A DNA stretch of 39,277 bases from Phycisphaerales bacterium (GTDB lineage Bacteria; Planctomycetota; Phycisphaerae; Phycisphaerales; SM1A02). The stretch lies in assembly GCA_029245245.1 (NCBI GenBank), contig JAQWPT010000037.1:1-39277 (forward strand), read 5' to 3'. The position numbers were made by a program, and so were the translations under genes. Below are positions 14,108 through 22,449 of this stretch, piece by piece (positions within the stretch are counted from its first letter, which is position 1; each line of letters starts with the position of its first letter). The notes under the pieces are model-generated. The model saw only the letters and a list, made by a program, of their open reading frames with translations, did not search any database and was not told where the DNA came from.

Positions 14108-15550
14108 ATGCTCATGACCACTCTGTTGACCGGCTGCCTGCTCGTGACGACACAACAGACTTCCAACGTGCCCGCCGTTGCGCCACCCGAGGACGATTCC
14201 CGCTGGCTCTTCTTCGAAGGTGATGCAGACATGGCCCCGGGCAACGGACGACGCGTGGTCCTCGTCTCCGGTGACGAGGAATACCGCTCCGAAGAATGCC
14301 TGCCGATGCTTGGCCGCCTGCTCGCCGGCCACGGCTACGAGGCCATCGTCCTCTTCAGCCAGGACCCCGAGACCGGCGAGATCGATCCCGAGAACCTCTC
14401 GCACATTCCCGGCCTGCACCTGGTGGACGACGCCCACGTGCTGGTGCTGCAACTTCGATTCCGGGAACTCCCCGATGAGGACATGAAGCACATCGTCAAT
14501 CACGTCGAGGCCGGCAAGCCCGTCATCGGGATCCGGACATCCACCCACGCCTTCAACTACATCGAGAATCGCGAAAGCCCATACGTACACTGGACGTGGA
14601 ACAGCACCGATCCCCCCGGGGGATTCGGCGGCCACGTCCTCGGTGAGACATGGGTGAACCACCATGGCCATCATGGCGTTGAGGCGACGCGCGGCGTCCC
14701 CCACCCGGGCAATGAAGCCCATCCCGTGCTCCGAGGCGTCACCGATGTCTTCGGCCCCACTGATGTCTACGGCATCCGGGGACTGCCCGAGGACAGCACG
14801 GTCCTGCTCGATGGCGCGGTACTGACCGGGATGGATCCGGGCGACCCGCCCGTCACCGGACCGAAGAACGATCCCATGCACCCGGTGGCCTGGGTCCGCG
14901 AACGAACCATGCCCGATGGATCCACCCAGCGCATCGTGGCCACGACCATGGGCACGGCGGAAGACTTCTCCAGCCACGACCTTCGGCGACTGATGCTCAA
15001 CGGCGTGACCTGGTGCGCCGGCAACGAGCAGGCGATTCCCCCCGACGGCCTGGATGCTCCAGTGGTCGGGCCCTGGGATCCCACGCCCTTCGGGTTCGGC
15101 ACCCACCGCACGGGGTACGTCCCCTTGCAGTACCGCCATGGATCTCCATGGGTCAACGAGGCCGCCGCCGAGATGATCGCCGATCGCATTGCTGCATTCA
15201 CCCGTGCAGTGGCCGAGGGTGATGCGGACCAGCTTGTCTCCCTCTACACCGAGCATGCCATTGTCCTGCCACCTGGCCAGGGTGTTGCTGCCCGGGGGCG
15301 AGACGAGATCCGATCGATGTTCCAGGCGAATTTCGATGCCGGATTGCGATGGATCGATCTGCAACCGGAAGACGTGCACGTCGTCACCGACGGCATCGTG
15401 ATGGAAACCGGCCGGTACCGGATCGGACCGGCTCCCGGAACGGTCATGGATGCAGGTTCGTACTCCGTGACCTGGAAACGCATCGATGGACGGTGGTTGA
15501 TTGATCGGGATGTCATCATCAGCGCAGCGCCTGGTGCCAGGCCGAACTGA
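14108..15550 (+). CDS. Secreted ThuA-domain protein fused to a SnoaL/DUF4440-like domain
   Basis: Encodes 480 residues. A short N-terminal hydrophobic segment holds LLTGC, a possible lipobox. Residues about 35-310 match ThuA: VVLVSGDEEYRSEE, FRELPDEDMKHIVNHVEAGKPVIGIRTSTHAF and GHVLGETWVNHHGHHG, ending with MTGTAEDF-like and LNGVTWCAG phrases. ThuA-like domains are glutamine-amidotransferase-like and linked to sugar metabolism. Residues about 355-475 form a separate cone-shaped SnoaL/DUF4440 domain (IAAFTRAVAEGDADQLVSLY ... SVTWKRIDGRWLIDRDVI). The combination is unusual to me. rarD follows 6 nt after the stop. Confidence 0.82.
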   Translation: MLMTTLLTGCLLVTTQQTSNVPAVAPPEDDSRWLFFEGDADMAPGNGRRVVLVSGDEEYRSEECLPMLGRLLAGHGYEAIVLFSQDPETGEIDPENLSHIPGLHLVDDAHVLVLQLRFRELPDEDMKHIVNHVEAGKPVIGIRTSTHAFNYIENRESPYVHWTWNSTDPPGGFGGHVLGETWVNHHGHHGVEATRGVPHPGNEAHPVLRGVTDVFGPTDVYGIRGLPEDSTVLLDGAVLTGMDPGDPPVTGPKNDPMHPVAWVRERTMPDGSTQRIVATTMGTAEDFSSHDLRRLMLNGVTWCAGNEQAIPPDGLDAPVVGPWDPTPFGFGTHRTGYVPLQYRHGSPWVNEAAAEMIADRIAAFTRAVAEGDADQLVSLYTEHAIVLPPGQGVAARGRDEIRSMFQANFDAGLRWIDLQPEDVHVVTDGIVMETGRYRIGPAPGTVMDAGSYSVTWKRIDGRWLIDRDVIISAAPGARPN

Positions 15551-15556
15551 TCCTGC

Positions 15557-16510
15557 ATGACCACCGACATGGATTCAAGTGGAACTCGACGCATGGACCG
15601 TCAGACCACCGGCGTGCTGCTGGCGTTGGGCGCCTATGGCTGGTGGGGCGCCGTCACCCCGGTCTACTACTACGCGTTGCAGGGTGTCAACGTCTTCGAG
15701 CTGATCGCCTGGCGCGTGGTGGCGGGGCTTCCGGTCATGCTGCTCATTCTTGGAGCAACCGGTCGACTGACCGCCTTCAAAGCCGTGTTTGCACGACCGC
15801 GCGTGCTGCTGATGCTGGTGACCTCCGCCCTGCTGATCGGGATCAACTGGTTCGTCTTCATCTGGTCCGTGGACACCGATCGCCTCGCCGAGTCGAGCCT
15901 GGGCTACTACATCAACCCGCTGGTGTCCGTTGCACTGGGCATGCTCGTGCTCGGAGAGCGCATGCGACCGGCCCAGTGGGTCGCCATCGCGATTGCGACG
16001 GTCGGCGTGGTCATCTCGGCCCTCGCCATCGACGGCATCCCATGGATCTCGCTCTCACTGGCAGGATCCTTCGCCCTCTACGGGCTCGTCCGCAAGCAGG
16101 TCGATGCCGATGCCCCCACCGGACTGGCCATCGAGATGCTGCTCTTTCTTCCATTCATGCTGGTGATCCTGGGGCTCGTGCATACCGGCGATGGAACCGC
16201 ATTCGCATCCGGCTCGCCGTGGCTGATCACGATGCTCCTGCTTGGTGGACCGGTCACCATCGTTCCGCTGCTGCTGTTCACCGGTGGTGCACGTCGACTT
16301 CGACTCGCCACGGTGGGCCTGCTGCAGTACATCGCCCCCACCGGGCAGCTGCTGCTGGCCGTGCTCGCGTACGGAGAAGCGTTCAACACCGAACGACTGG
16401 TTGCCTTCATCCTGATCTGGGCCGCGGTGATCACCTACTCGGTGGATTCCTTCCGAGCTTCCCGCAACCAGAAATCCCTGCCGACAGGCAACCGGCCCGG
16501 GTTCCAATGA
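15557..16510 (+). CDS. rarD: RarD/EamA-family transporter
   Basis: Encodes 317 residues of the 10-TM drug/metabolite transporter superfamily, RarD branch: WWGAVTPVYYYAL, the ERMRPAQWVAIAIATVGV repeat, LRLATVGLLQYIAPT and the final helix with ILIWAAVITYSVDS. RarD proteins are thought to move small metabolites or drugs; substrate not assignable. ATG 15557 starts 6 nt after the ThuA gene stop, so they are probably co-transcribed; ATG 15593 is a possible later start closer to TM1. The stop codon lies inside a perfect 13-bp hairpin. Confidence 0.88.
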   Translation: MTTDMDSSGTRRMDRQTTGVLLALGAYGWWGAVTPVYYYALQGVNVFELIAWRVVAGLPVMLLILGATGRLTAFKAVFARPRVLLMLVTSALLIGINWFVFIWSVDTDRLAESSLGYYINPLVSVALGMLVLGERMRPAQWVAIAIATVGVVISALAIDGIPWISLSLAGSFALYGLVRKQVDADAPTGLAIEMLLFLPFMLVILGLVHTGDGTAFASGSPWLITMLLLGGPVTIVPLLLFTGGARRLRLATVGLLQYIAPTGQLLLAVLAYGEAFNTERLVAFILIWAAVITYSVDSFRASRNQKSLPTGNRPGFQ

Positions 16511-16522
16511 ACCCGGGCCGGT
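16491..16522 (+). terminator. Perfect 13-bp hairpin spanning the rarD stop codon
   Basis: Arms 16491-16503 and 16510-16522 are fully complementary with a 6-nt loop. The TGA at 16508-16510 lies at the loop edge, so the last codons of rarD form the 5' arm. Very GC-rich and followed by GCGTTCTT rather than a clean U-tract. Confidence 0.65.
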
Positions 16523-16564
16523 GCGTTCTTCCTGCGTGCGTGGTGCCCTGATCGGGCGGCATGT

Positions 16565-18277
16565 TCAGCCGCGTGACCAGTCTCCGATGACCAACAGAAG
16601 GTCCTGCACGTCGACCCGAAGGTCCTCGTTGAGATCCGCACCGCAGGGACGGAAGGGATCCGGGCATGGCCCCCACATGTTGATCACCAGCAGCAGGTCG
16701 CCGATGTTCACAAGCAGGTCGCCGTTGGCATCACCGGCCAGCGCCACGGTGGCGTCGAGGCAGTACCAGTCATCGCCGTACTCCTTGCCGTCTTGGGGAA
16801 TGATGCAGCAGAGCACTTCATCACCCGACTCGGCCTTGTCACGGGCCAGGATGTCGGACTGGCCGGCACTGGTGACGTCGCGGACAAGCACGTCGTTGAC
16901 GTACCACATGTAGCGGTACTTGACCATGTCGTAATCCTTGTCGTCGCCGAGCAGGTTGGTGCTGACGTTGGCAACGATGGCGTTCTGGGCCTCGGGCTCG
17001 GCAGGCACGAGCCATCCACCGATGGGCTGCGGCTTGCGGTTCCAGATGTCACCGCGATCCGCGACCATGTCGAAGGGCAGGTCCATCTTGAGGATCCCGT
17101 TGATCCGGAACTGCACTCGCCAGGTCCCGAGGGTATTGGCAAGACCGGGGATGGCGTCGATGTCGAACCAGTACTGCCCGTACTGGGTTCCCCAGTTCGT
17201 GCCGTTGTTGAACTCGAAGGGGCCTGCCGTGGCGGCGATCGAACCATCGGGCTTGATGAAGGTCCAGTCCCGCGTGCTGTTGGCGGGCAGGTTGTGGACC
17301 AGCATCCAGATGTAGATCGTCTCGTCATCGGCACTGAAATGCCCGGTACGCGGCTGCGGCCACGGAAGATTCGGCGCTGTTGCGAGATCCTCGACGCAGA
17401 AGGCCGCGTCGCTGATGTAGTTGTTGTAATTCACACCCGGCTGATCTTCCCACATGCTGTTGGCCGGACCACAGGCGCCCATGTAGGGCTCCACGTGGGT
17501 GCCGTCCTCCTCCACCTGGAAGTGCAGGTGGGGCCAGGTGCTGATGCCGCTGGATCCCATCAGGCCGATCTGCTCGCCCTTGACGACGCTGTCGCCGGTG
17601 GCGACTTCGACGCTGTTCTTGCGAAGGTGCCAGTACTTGGTGACGCGACCGCAGGGATGCTCGAGTACGACGTAGTTGGCCGCCTGGCCGGCCCAGGTGG
17701 TGTTCTGGTCGTCCTCACCGTCGTTGGCATCGAGCACGACACCATCGGCCACGGCGAAGATCGGAACTCCGGCGATCTGCTCGGAGAACGAGCGAACGAT
17801 CGTGTCGTTGCCCTTGTGCCCGTCATAGGAGAAGTCAGTGCACTCGAAGGCCTGGACCGCCGCCGAACCGTCGAGGTCGACGTAGTTGGAAGTGAACAGG
17901 TCCCGGTGCAGAATGCCCCCGGTGGGCCAGAACTCGAATGGCCTGCAGGTGCCAGTGTCGCGGCTGCCACTGGGTGGCATGGCGTAGGCACCCTCGGTGA
18001 GCAGTGCTTCAAGCGGCGAGACGCAGCGTGGCCGCTCGACCTTGTCGTGCGGGCAGCATTCCGTCTTCATGGTCTCGCCATTGAGCGGCAGGGCACACTC
18101 ATCGGGGGCCAGGGGCCGGTTCTCGCTCCTGGTCAGAATCGTGGCGGGGCCGGGGGACGTCACCTTTGATTTCTTGGCGACCTGGCTTCCGGAACTGCCG
18201 GGGTTCGGAGATGAGGGGGTGGAGGCCATCGCTGCCGTGGCGAGGGCCAGTGAAATCAATACGAGGCTGGTTTTCAT
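16565..18277 (-). CDS. Secreted M23 metallopeptidase with GC-type dockerin-like tail
   Basis: Encodes 570 residues. Signal peptide about 1-20. The M23 LytM-like domain (about 170-300) shows KGNDTIVRSFSEQIAGVPIFAVADGVV, the core GDSVVKGEQIGLMGSSG and the zinc motif HLHF. A beta-sandwich-like region follows, and the last about 60 residues hold two dockerin-like calcium units (GDANGDLLVNIGDLLLVINMWG and ADLNEDLRVDVQDLLLVIGDW). M23 enzymes cut Gly-containing or peptidoglycan cross-link peptides; the target here is unknown. The first His of the zinc site is probably in the YDGHKGND stretch. Start 18277: AAGGGAG lies 8 nt upstream. The frame is open further upstream without a leader. Confidence 0.88.
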   Translation of the reverse strand: MKTSLVLISLALATAAMASTPSSPNPGSSGSQVAKKSKVTSPGPATILTRSENRPLAPDECALPLNGETMKTECCPHDKVERPRCVSPLEALLTEGAYAMPPSGSRDTGTCRPFEFWPTGGILHRDLFTSNYVDLDGSAAVQAFECTDFSYDGHKGNDTIVRSFSEQIAGVPIFAVADGVVLDANDGEDDQNTTWAGQAANYVVLEHPCGRVTKYWHLRKNSVEVATGDSVVKGEQIGLMGSSGISTWPHLHFQVEEDGTHVEPYMGACGPANSMWEDQPGVNYNNYISDAAFCVEDLATAPNLPWPQPRTGHFSADDETIYIWMLVHNLPANSTRDWTFIKPDGSIAATAGPFEFNNGTNWGTQYGQYWFDIDAIPGLANTLGTWRVQFRINGILKMDLPFDMVADRGDIWNRKPQPIGGWLVPAEPEAQNAIVANVSTNLLGDDKDYDMVKYRYMWYVNDVLVRDVTSAGQSDILARDKAESGDEVLCCIIPQDGKEYGDDWYCLDATVALAGDANGDLLVNIGDLLLVINMWGPCPDPFRPCGADLNEDLRVDVQDLLLVIGDWSRG

Positions 18278-18320
18278 GGTCGTGCTCCCTTGCGAGGGGT
18301 TGTGGAGTGCCGTAGTGGAC

Positions 18321-18364
18321 TCCCTGTGAAAGGGAGGCCCGGGGATCCCTTTCATGCGCAGGGA
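18321..18364. other. Long interrupted inverted repeat between divergent genes
   Basis: TCCCTG plus TGAAAGGGA (18321-18335) pairs with TCCCTTTCA (18346-18354) and, after a 4-nt bulge, CAGGGA (18359-18364): 15 bp in total around a 10-nt loop. It sits in the 178-bp gap between the divergent M23 and MarC genes and could be an operator, a leader hairpin for the M23 mRNA or an insulator. Confidence 0.45.
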
Positions 18365-18414
18365 CTTCATGAACCCAGTCACATTCCATGCGAGCGAACC
18401 AGTTGCGAGAGGGA

Positions 18415-18420
18415 TAGGAT
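18415..18420 (+). promoter_or_regulatory. Possible -10 box (TAGGAT) of the MarC-family gene
   Basis: TAGGAT lies 35 nt before ATG 18456. It matches the hexamer upstream of several other genes but there is no clear SD site in the leader. Confidence 0.3.
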
Positions 18421-18455
18421 GGGCCCGTACCGCCCTGCCGGGCCCGGGAATCGCC

Positions 18456-19115
18456 ATGGACCATGAAGAACTGATCAAGTACCTCGCCTTCATCATCGCG
18501 GTCTTTGCGCTGATGAACCCGCTGGCGGCAGTGCCGATCTACCTGGGACTGACCGCGGATCTCGAACCGGCCGCTCGGCGGCGAATCCCCTTCAAGACCG
18601 CCGCGTCTGCCTTCCTGATCATGGTGATCGCCTTCCTCGCCGGCGAAACAATCCTGCTGATGTTCTCGGTCAGCATTCCCGCCCTGCGGATCGCAGGCGG
18701 CATCGTGATCCTCTCCATGGGCTGGTCCATGCTCCAAGCCAGGACCAGTCGGACAAGACAGACCGACGAGGAGGCTGAGGAAGCCACGAATCGCGATTCG
18801 ATCGCGGTGATTCCGATGGCCATCCCGGTGACCGCTGGCCCCGGTGCCATCAGCCTCATGGTTGTGGTCGCGTCGTACCCCAATCCCATCGAGGGAAAGA
18901 TCGCGATCATCGTCGCCGTCCTGTTCGTCTGCGTCCTGCTCTGGCTCTTCCTCAAATCGGCACAGACCATCTCACGCGTGTTGGGGCGGACCGGAATGAA
19001 CATCGTCACTCGCATCATGGGCCTGCTGATGCTCGCCTTCGGAGTCGAGTACATGGCCCGGGGCCTCGGGGAAATGTTCCCCGGCCTGCTCAATGCCGCC
19101 CAGGCAGCCGGCTGA
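18456..19115 (+). CDS. MarC (UPF0056) family integral membrane protein
   Basis: Encodes 219 residues with six hydrophobic segments and the MarC landmarks: N-terminal FALMNPLAAVPIYLGLT, then IPMAIPVTAGPGAISLMVV and the C-terminal MGLLMLAFGVEYMARGL. A charged loop (QARTSRTRQTDEEAEEATNRD) separates the halves. Despite its name the family has no proven role in antibiotic resistance; a transporter function is assumed. ATG 18456 matches family N-termini; the open frame upstream to 18354 overlaps a hairpin. The gene converges on the next one, with a hairpin between. Confidence 0.87.
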   Translation: MDHEELIKYLAFIIAVFALMNPLAAVPIYLGLTADLEPAARRRIPFKTAASAFLIMVIAFLAGETILLMFSVSIPALRIAGGIVILSMGWSMLQARTSRTRQTDEEAEEATNRDSIAVIPMAIPVTAGPGAISLMVVVASYPNPIEGKIAIIVAVLFVCVLLWLFLKSAQTISRVLGRTGMNIVTRIMGLLMLAFGVEYMARGLGEMFPGLLNAAQAAG

Positions 19116-19120
19116 CGCAA

Positions 19121-19150
19121 TGAAGCCCCCGCCATGCGACGAGGGCTTCA
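19121..19150. terminator. Bidirectional hairpin between convergent genes
   Basis: TGAAGCCC (19121-19128) pairs with GGGCTTCA (19143-19150), 8 bp, 14-nt loop. It starts 6 nt after the MarC-gene stop and lies 26 nt from the stop of the opposite gene. Confidence 0.6.
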
Positions 19151-19175
19151 TGCTCAAGAACGTTCAACTGAATGC

Positions 19176-19460
19176 TCAGTTCTTCGCAGCCATCGCTTCG
19201 CAGTTGATGGCGATCGATCGCAGGCAGATCAGGCCCTGCCCAAGCGCCGCAAACATCATCCCGTAGAACATGATTGCTGCCGATTCCAGTGCCGCCATGA
19301 GTTCAAATTTTCCGTCATTACCGGAAAACTCGGCGATGAGATCCATGATGAGCACCACGGCTCCCACAATGATCAACGCAAAGCCGATCCCTGACAGAAT
19401 CTGAGCGAAGAGTCCCATGACCTGTGTCTTGCTCTTGATGTCGCTGGCAATAATGGCCAT
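19176..19460 (-). CDS. Small two-TM membrane protein, unknown function
   Basis: Encodes 94 residues. Two hydrophobic helices at about 17-43 and 60-82 flank a short loop with a charged FSGNDGKFEL segment; the end holds two Cys (CLRSIAINCE). The start is well supported: AGGAG lies 8 nt before the ATG at 19460. No family recognised. Confidence 0.62.
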   Translation of the reverse strand: MAIIASDIKSKTQVMGLFAQILSGIGFALIIVGAVVLIMDLIAEFSGNDGKFELMAALESAAIMFYGMMFAALGQGLICLRSIAINCEAMAAKN

Positions 19461-19551
19461 CAGAAGGCTCCTGTGTACAAGGGTGATGTTGAATATGCGT
19501 CATGACGACGCAGAGGCACGATACCAGCATCTGCAGAAGCAGCGAGCATGC

Positions 19552-19557
19552 TAGGAT
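19552..19557 (+). promoter_or_regulatory. Possible -10 box (TAGGAT)
   Basis: TAGGAT is 42 nt upstream of ATG 19600, consistent with a leader of about 36 nt. Confidence 0.3.
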
Positions 19558-19599
19558 GCCAAATGACTGCCCGGCATCGACCCGGAAGGCTGCCTGCCC

Positions 19600-19878
19600 A
19601 TGCCCATCATCCTGATCATCCTGCTCGCACTGCTCATCACCGCACTGGTCGTTCTGGCCATGCTCTCGGGTGGATCGTCCCCACTGGCCGGGCCCGCGGG
19701 AATCCTGTTGGCCCTGCTGCTGTGGCTGATGGCCCTCTTCTGTGTCTACGGGTTTCTCGCGTCGTTCGAACCTGGCAACTCAGTGGGGTTCAAGATCGGG
19801 TACGCACTGGGCTTCGTAGTGCTGGTCGTCCTGGGGATTCTGAGCCTTCGCTCCAGACCCTCCAGCGGGACATCCTGA
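19600..19878 (+). CDS. Small three-TM membrane protein, unknown function
   Basis: Encodes 92 residues almost entirely hydrophobic: helices at about 2-22, 30-53 and 62-82, joined by short Gly/Ser/Pro loops. GGAAGG lies 12 nt before ATG 19600, a weak ribosome site. It lies 96 nt upstream of the TPP-enzyme gene on the same strand, but nothing links them functionally. No family recognised. Confidence 0.55.
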   Translation: MPIILIILLALLITALVVLAMLSGGSSPLAGPAGILLALLLWLMALFCVYGFLASFEPGNSVGFKIGYALGFVVLVVLGILSLRSRPSSGTS

Positions 19879-19974
19879 AACCCCACACTGAACCAGAGTT
19901 GGTAGGCTATGACCTCGAAACCGTGGCACCACGCCACGCTGGTGGGGCACGAAGACAAGCGAGGAAACACAACC

Positions 19975-21711
19975 ATGGGCAGAACTCTCAGCGATCAGGT
20001 ACTGGACACTCTCAAGGCCGTCGGCGTCGATCGAATCTACGGCATCCCGGGGGATACGATCGACACGCTCATGGAAAGTCTCCGCAAGGACGGTGATGTC
20101 GAGTTCGTCGTCTGCCGGCACGAGGAGAACGCCGCATTCATGGCTTCGGGCCAGGCCCGTGTCACCGGCAAACTTGCCGTCGTGTGCGCCTGCCAGGGAC
20201 CGGGCGCCAACAACCTGCTCAATGGACTTGCCGATGCCGCGGGCGACCGCATTCCGGTCCTGGCCATCACCGGCCAGGTCGAGAGCGACCGCATCGGCTC
20301 CGGCATGCCGCAGGAGTCGAGCCAGCTCAAGCTCTTCGACGACATCGCCCTGTTCAACGCCGAGGCCCGCACCCCCCAGAATCTCATGGAAATGCTGCAC
20401 CTCGCGATCAACGCGGCATTGACCTACCGCGGCGTCGCCCACATTTCCGTGCCCTCGGACGTCATGCTGCAGAAGGAGGTCCCCTTCCCCCTGCCCATCG
20501 CGGTCACCGAACACGATGCCGCCATGGTTCCCGCCGATTCGGCCCTCGACGAGGCGGCCAAGGCCATCAATGCCTCCAAGCGACCAATGATCCTCTACGG
20601 AGAAGGGGCACGTGGCATCGCCGACAAGGTCGTCACCCTGTCCGAAAAACTCCAGGCACCGCTGATCCACACCACGCGATCCAAGGACATCATCGACAAC
20701 CACCATCCCAACGTGCTTGGTGGCATCGGCATCATGGGCGCGCATCCATCCAATCATGCCCTGCACCAAGGCGACCTGCTGGTCGTCGTCGGCTGCAACT
20801 TCGCCTGGCGACAGTTCTACCCCCAGGGCGTCCCCATCGTGAAGATCGACCACGACCCGGTCCACCTGGCCACCCACATCCCCGTGACCCATCCCATCCT
20901 CGGCGATGCCGGAAGGTCCGTGGACGGCCTGCTGTCGCGCGTCTCAGCCCGCGACGACGACTCGTTCCTGGTCAAGTCACGCAAGCCGCTGGTCAAGATG
21001 ATCGACGAGTACACCTTCAAGGCCAAGAAGACCAAACCGGGCAAACCGGTCCACCCGGCCGCAGTGGTCGATGCCATCTGCCAGAACCTCTCCGAGGACG
21101 CCATCGTCTGCGGTGACTCGGGCTCGACCACGATCTGGTTCAACAACATCGCCCGCCTCAACGGCAAGCAGCGCTTCATCTGGAGCGCCAACCTCGCCAC
21201 CCTCGGCGGCGGCATGCCGCAGGCCATCGGCGCCTCATTCGCAGCCCCGGATCGCCAGGTCGTGATGATCGCCGGTGACGGCGGCTTCCAGATGTCCATC
21301 CAGGACCTCGTCACCGCAGCGATGTACGAGCGACCGATCAAGTGCTTCATACTCAACAACGGCTGCTACCGATTCATCGAGTTCGAAGAAGCAAGCCATG
21401 ACGGCAACGTTGCAGCCGGAACCAAGTTCCTCAATCCCGACTATGCCGCCCTCGCCGAGGCCTGCTTCTGCAAGGGCATCTCCGTGGGCGAATACGACGA
21501 GCTCATCCCGGCCATCGAGGCGGCATTCGCCCACGATGGACCGGTGGTCGTCGACTGTCATGTTGATCCGGACGCACTGCTGATCCCGCCGGCTGTCACC
21601 CCCGGCATGGCCGCCAACTACATGAAGAGCGAGATCAAGAGCTGGTTCACGCCACCCTCGGACGATGCCAAGCGCATCGAGAAACTTGCGGCGGAGTTCA
21701 AGAAGAGCTGA
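19975..21711 (+). CDS. Thiamine-diphosphate enzyme, pyruvate oxidase (PoxB)-like
   Basis: Encodes 578 residues in the three-domain acetolactate synthase/pyruvate oxidase layout. The N-terminal PYR domain has IYGIPGDTID and the catalytic Glu in CRHEENAAFMASGQAR (about 50). A middle FAD/dinucleotide-type domain follows. The C-terminal PP domain has the TPP/Mg motif GDGGFQMS ... NNGCYRF. The end (LLIPPAVTPGMAANYMKSEI) resembles the C-terminal region of E. coli PoxB, which binds membrane on activation. The likely reaction is quinone-linked oxidative decarboxylation of pyruvate, but acetolactate synthase-like activity cannot be excluded. Start ATG 19975: GAGGAAA lies 8-14 nt upstream; the frame is open from 19909. 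Confidence 0.83.
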   Translation: MGRTLSDQVLDTLKAVGVDRIYGIPGDTIDTLMESLRKDGDVEFVVCRHEENAAFMASGQARVTGKLAVVCACQGPGANNLLNGLADAAGDRIPVLAITGQVESDRIGSGMPQESSQLKLFDDIALFNAEARTPQNLMEMLHLAINAALTYRGVAHISVPSDVMLQKEVPFPLPIAVTEHDAAMVPADSALDEAAKAINASKRPMILYGEGARGIADKVVTLSEKLQAPLIHTTRSKDIIDNHHPNVLGGIGIMGAHPSNHALHQGDLLVVVGCNFAWRQFYPQGVPIVKIDHDPVHLATHIPVTHPILGDAGRSVDGLLSRVSARDDDSFLVKSRKPLVKMIDEYTFKAKKTKPGKPVHPAAVVDAICQNLSEDAIVCGDSGSTTIWFNNIARLNGKQRFIWSANLATLGGGMPQAIGASFAAPDRQVVMIAGDGGFQMSIQDLVTAAMYERPIKCFILNNGCYRFIEFEEASHDGNVAAGTKFLNPDYAALAEACFCKGISVGEYDELIPAIEAAFAHDGPVVVDCHVDPDALLIPPAVTPGMAANYMKSEIKSWFTPPSDDAKRIEKLAAEFKKS

Positions 21712-21726
21712 TCGGACATCCCGGGC

Positions 21727-21749
21727 CGAGGCGGCGTCACGTCGCTTCG
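21727..21749. terminator. Hairpin whose loop is a stop codon
   Basis: Arms 21727-21736 and 21740-21749 pair over 10 bp (two G-U). The 3-nt loop, 21737-21739, is the TGA of the minus-strand membrane-protein gene. It also lies 16 nt after the stop of the TPP-enzyme gene, so it could serve both. Confidence 0.5.
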
Positions 21750-22294
21750 AGTTCCGCGATGAGTTCCAGCATCGGCTGGCAGTCCTGTTCCGAGAGGAAC
21801 GTCTCGGAATCCGCGTGGTGATCCTCAAGTCGCATGCGGAGGTAGGCCGCGAGGCAGATCGGATCGGCCCCGGCCTGCCGGGCCTTGGCCAGTTCGCCCT
21901 GCAGCACGTCCTGGACAAGCGATGCGTCTTCACCGGTCATGCCACCGTCGACGACCTGCTCAATGGCATCGAGCAGGTCGAACGTCTTCATGTCCACGTC
22001 CGAGTTGATGCTGATGGTGTGGTCGAACCGCCACTCGGGGCTTCGATGATGTCGCAGTTTGAAGATGACGCCGAAGACCATCCCGAAGAAGATGAACGGA
22101 ACAACAAAGAGGATGCCGAGCAGTTCTCCAGCCCGCTTGGTCGATCCGGGCCAGCGACTGAACTCCCCCTCGATGAGCAGGAGCACGAAGATCGCTACAA
22201 ATCCGATTACGTAGCCAGCGGCCACCCAGAGCAGGCAACGTGTGCTCTGCCGCTCGGCGCGTCGAACCAGGAGAGCTGCTGCCACACGCTTCAT
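21737..22294 (-). CDS. Two-TM membrane protein with C-terminal soluble domain
   Basis: Encodes 185 residues: basic N-terminus (VRRAERQSTR), TM helices at about 20-42 and 56-80, then an acidic cytoplasmic domain of about 100 residues with helices around TFDLLDAIEQVV and LVQDVLQGELAKARQ. No catalytic motif is evident and I do not recognise the family. It is the last gene of the peroxiredoxin operon, 9 nt after the 44-residue protein gene. No strong SD site is seen. Confidence 0.65.
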   Translation of the reverse strand: MKRVAAALLVRRAERQSTRCLLWVAAGYVIGFVAIFVLLLIEGEFSRWPGSTKRAGELLGILFVVPFIFFGMVFGVIFKLRHHRSPEWRFDHTISINSDVDMKTFDLLDAIEQVVDGGMTGEDASLVQDVLQGELAKARQAGADPICLAAYLRMRLEDHHADSETFLSEQDCQPMLELIAELEAT

Positions 22295-22303
22295 GTGCCG
22301 TAC

Positions 22304-22438
22304 TCAGTCCGTGACATCGTTGCCAGCCGCCAGCAGTTTCTCGAACCAGGACATCTTCTGCTCGATCATGTCCGGGCTCTTGCGCATGCCGAGAATGTCT
22401 TCCGCCTGCTGTCCGCGCACTTCCAGAATCTTCTTCAT
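22304..22438 (-). CDS. 44-residue protein between ychF and the membrane-protein gene
   Basis: A short frame starting MKKILEVRGQQAEDIL and ending AAGNDVTD. It is mostly helical and highly charged, with KMSWFEKLL as a possible amphipathic segment. AGAGGTGG lies 4-5 nt before the ATG at 22438. It begins 11 nt after the ychF stop and ends 9 nt before the next ATG, filling the gap neatly, which supports translation. Too short for standard gene finders. Function unknown. Confidence 0.6.
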   Translation of the reverse strand: MKKILEVRGQQAEDILGMRKSPDMIEQKMSWFEKLLAAGNDVTD

Positions 22439-22449
22439 TGATCCACCTC

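Noticed and set aside
14066-15379. 437-residue minus-strand frame
   Set aside because: Antisense to the ThuA gene; no motif.
16793-18169. 458-residue plus-strand frame
   Set aside because: Antisense shadow of the M23 peptidase gene; Val/Gly/Asp-rich composition typical of GC-rich reverse frames.
19780-20892. 370-residue minus-strand frame
   Set aside because: Antisense to the TPP enzyme gene; no motif.
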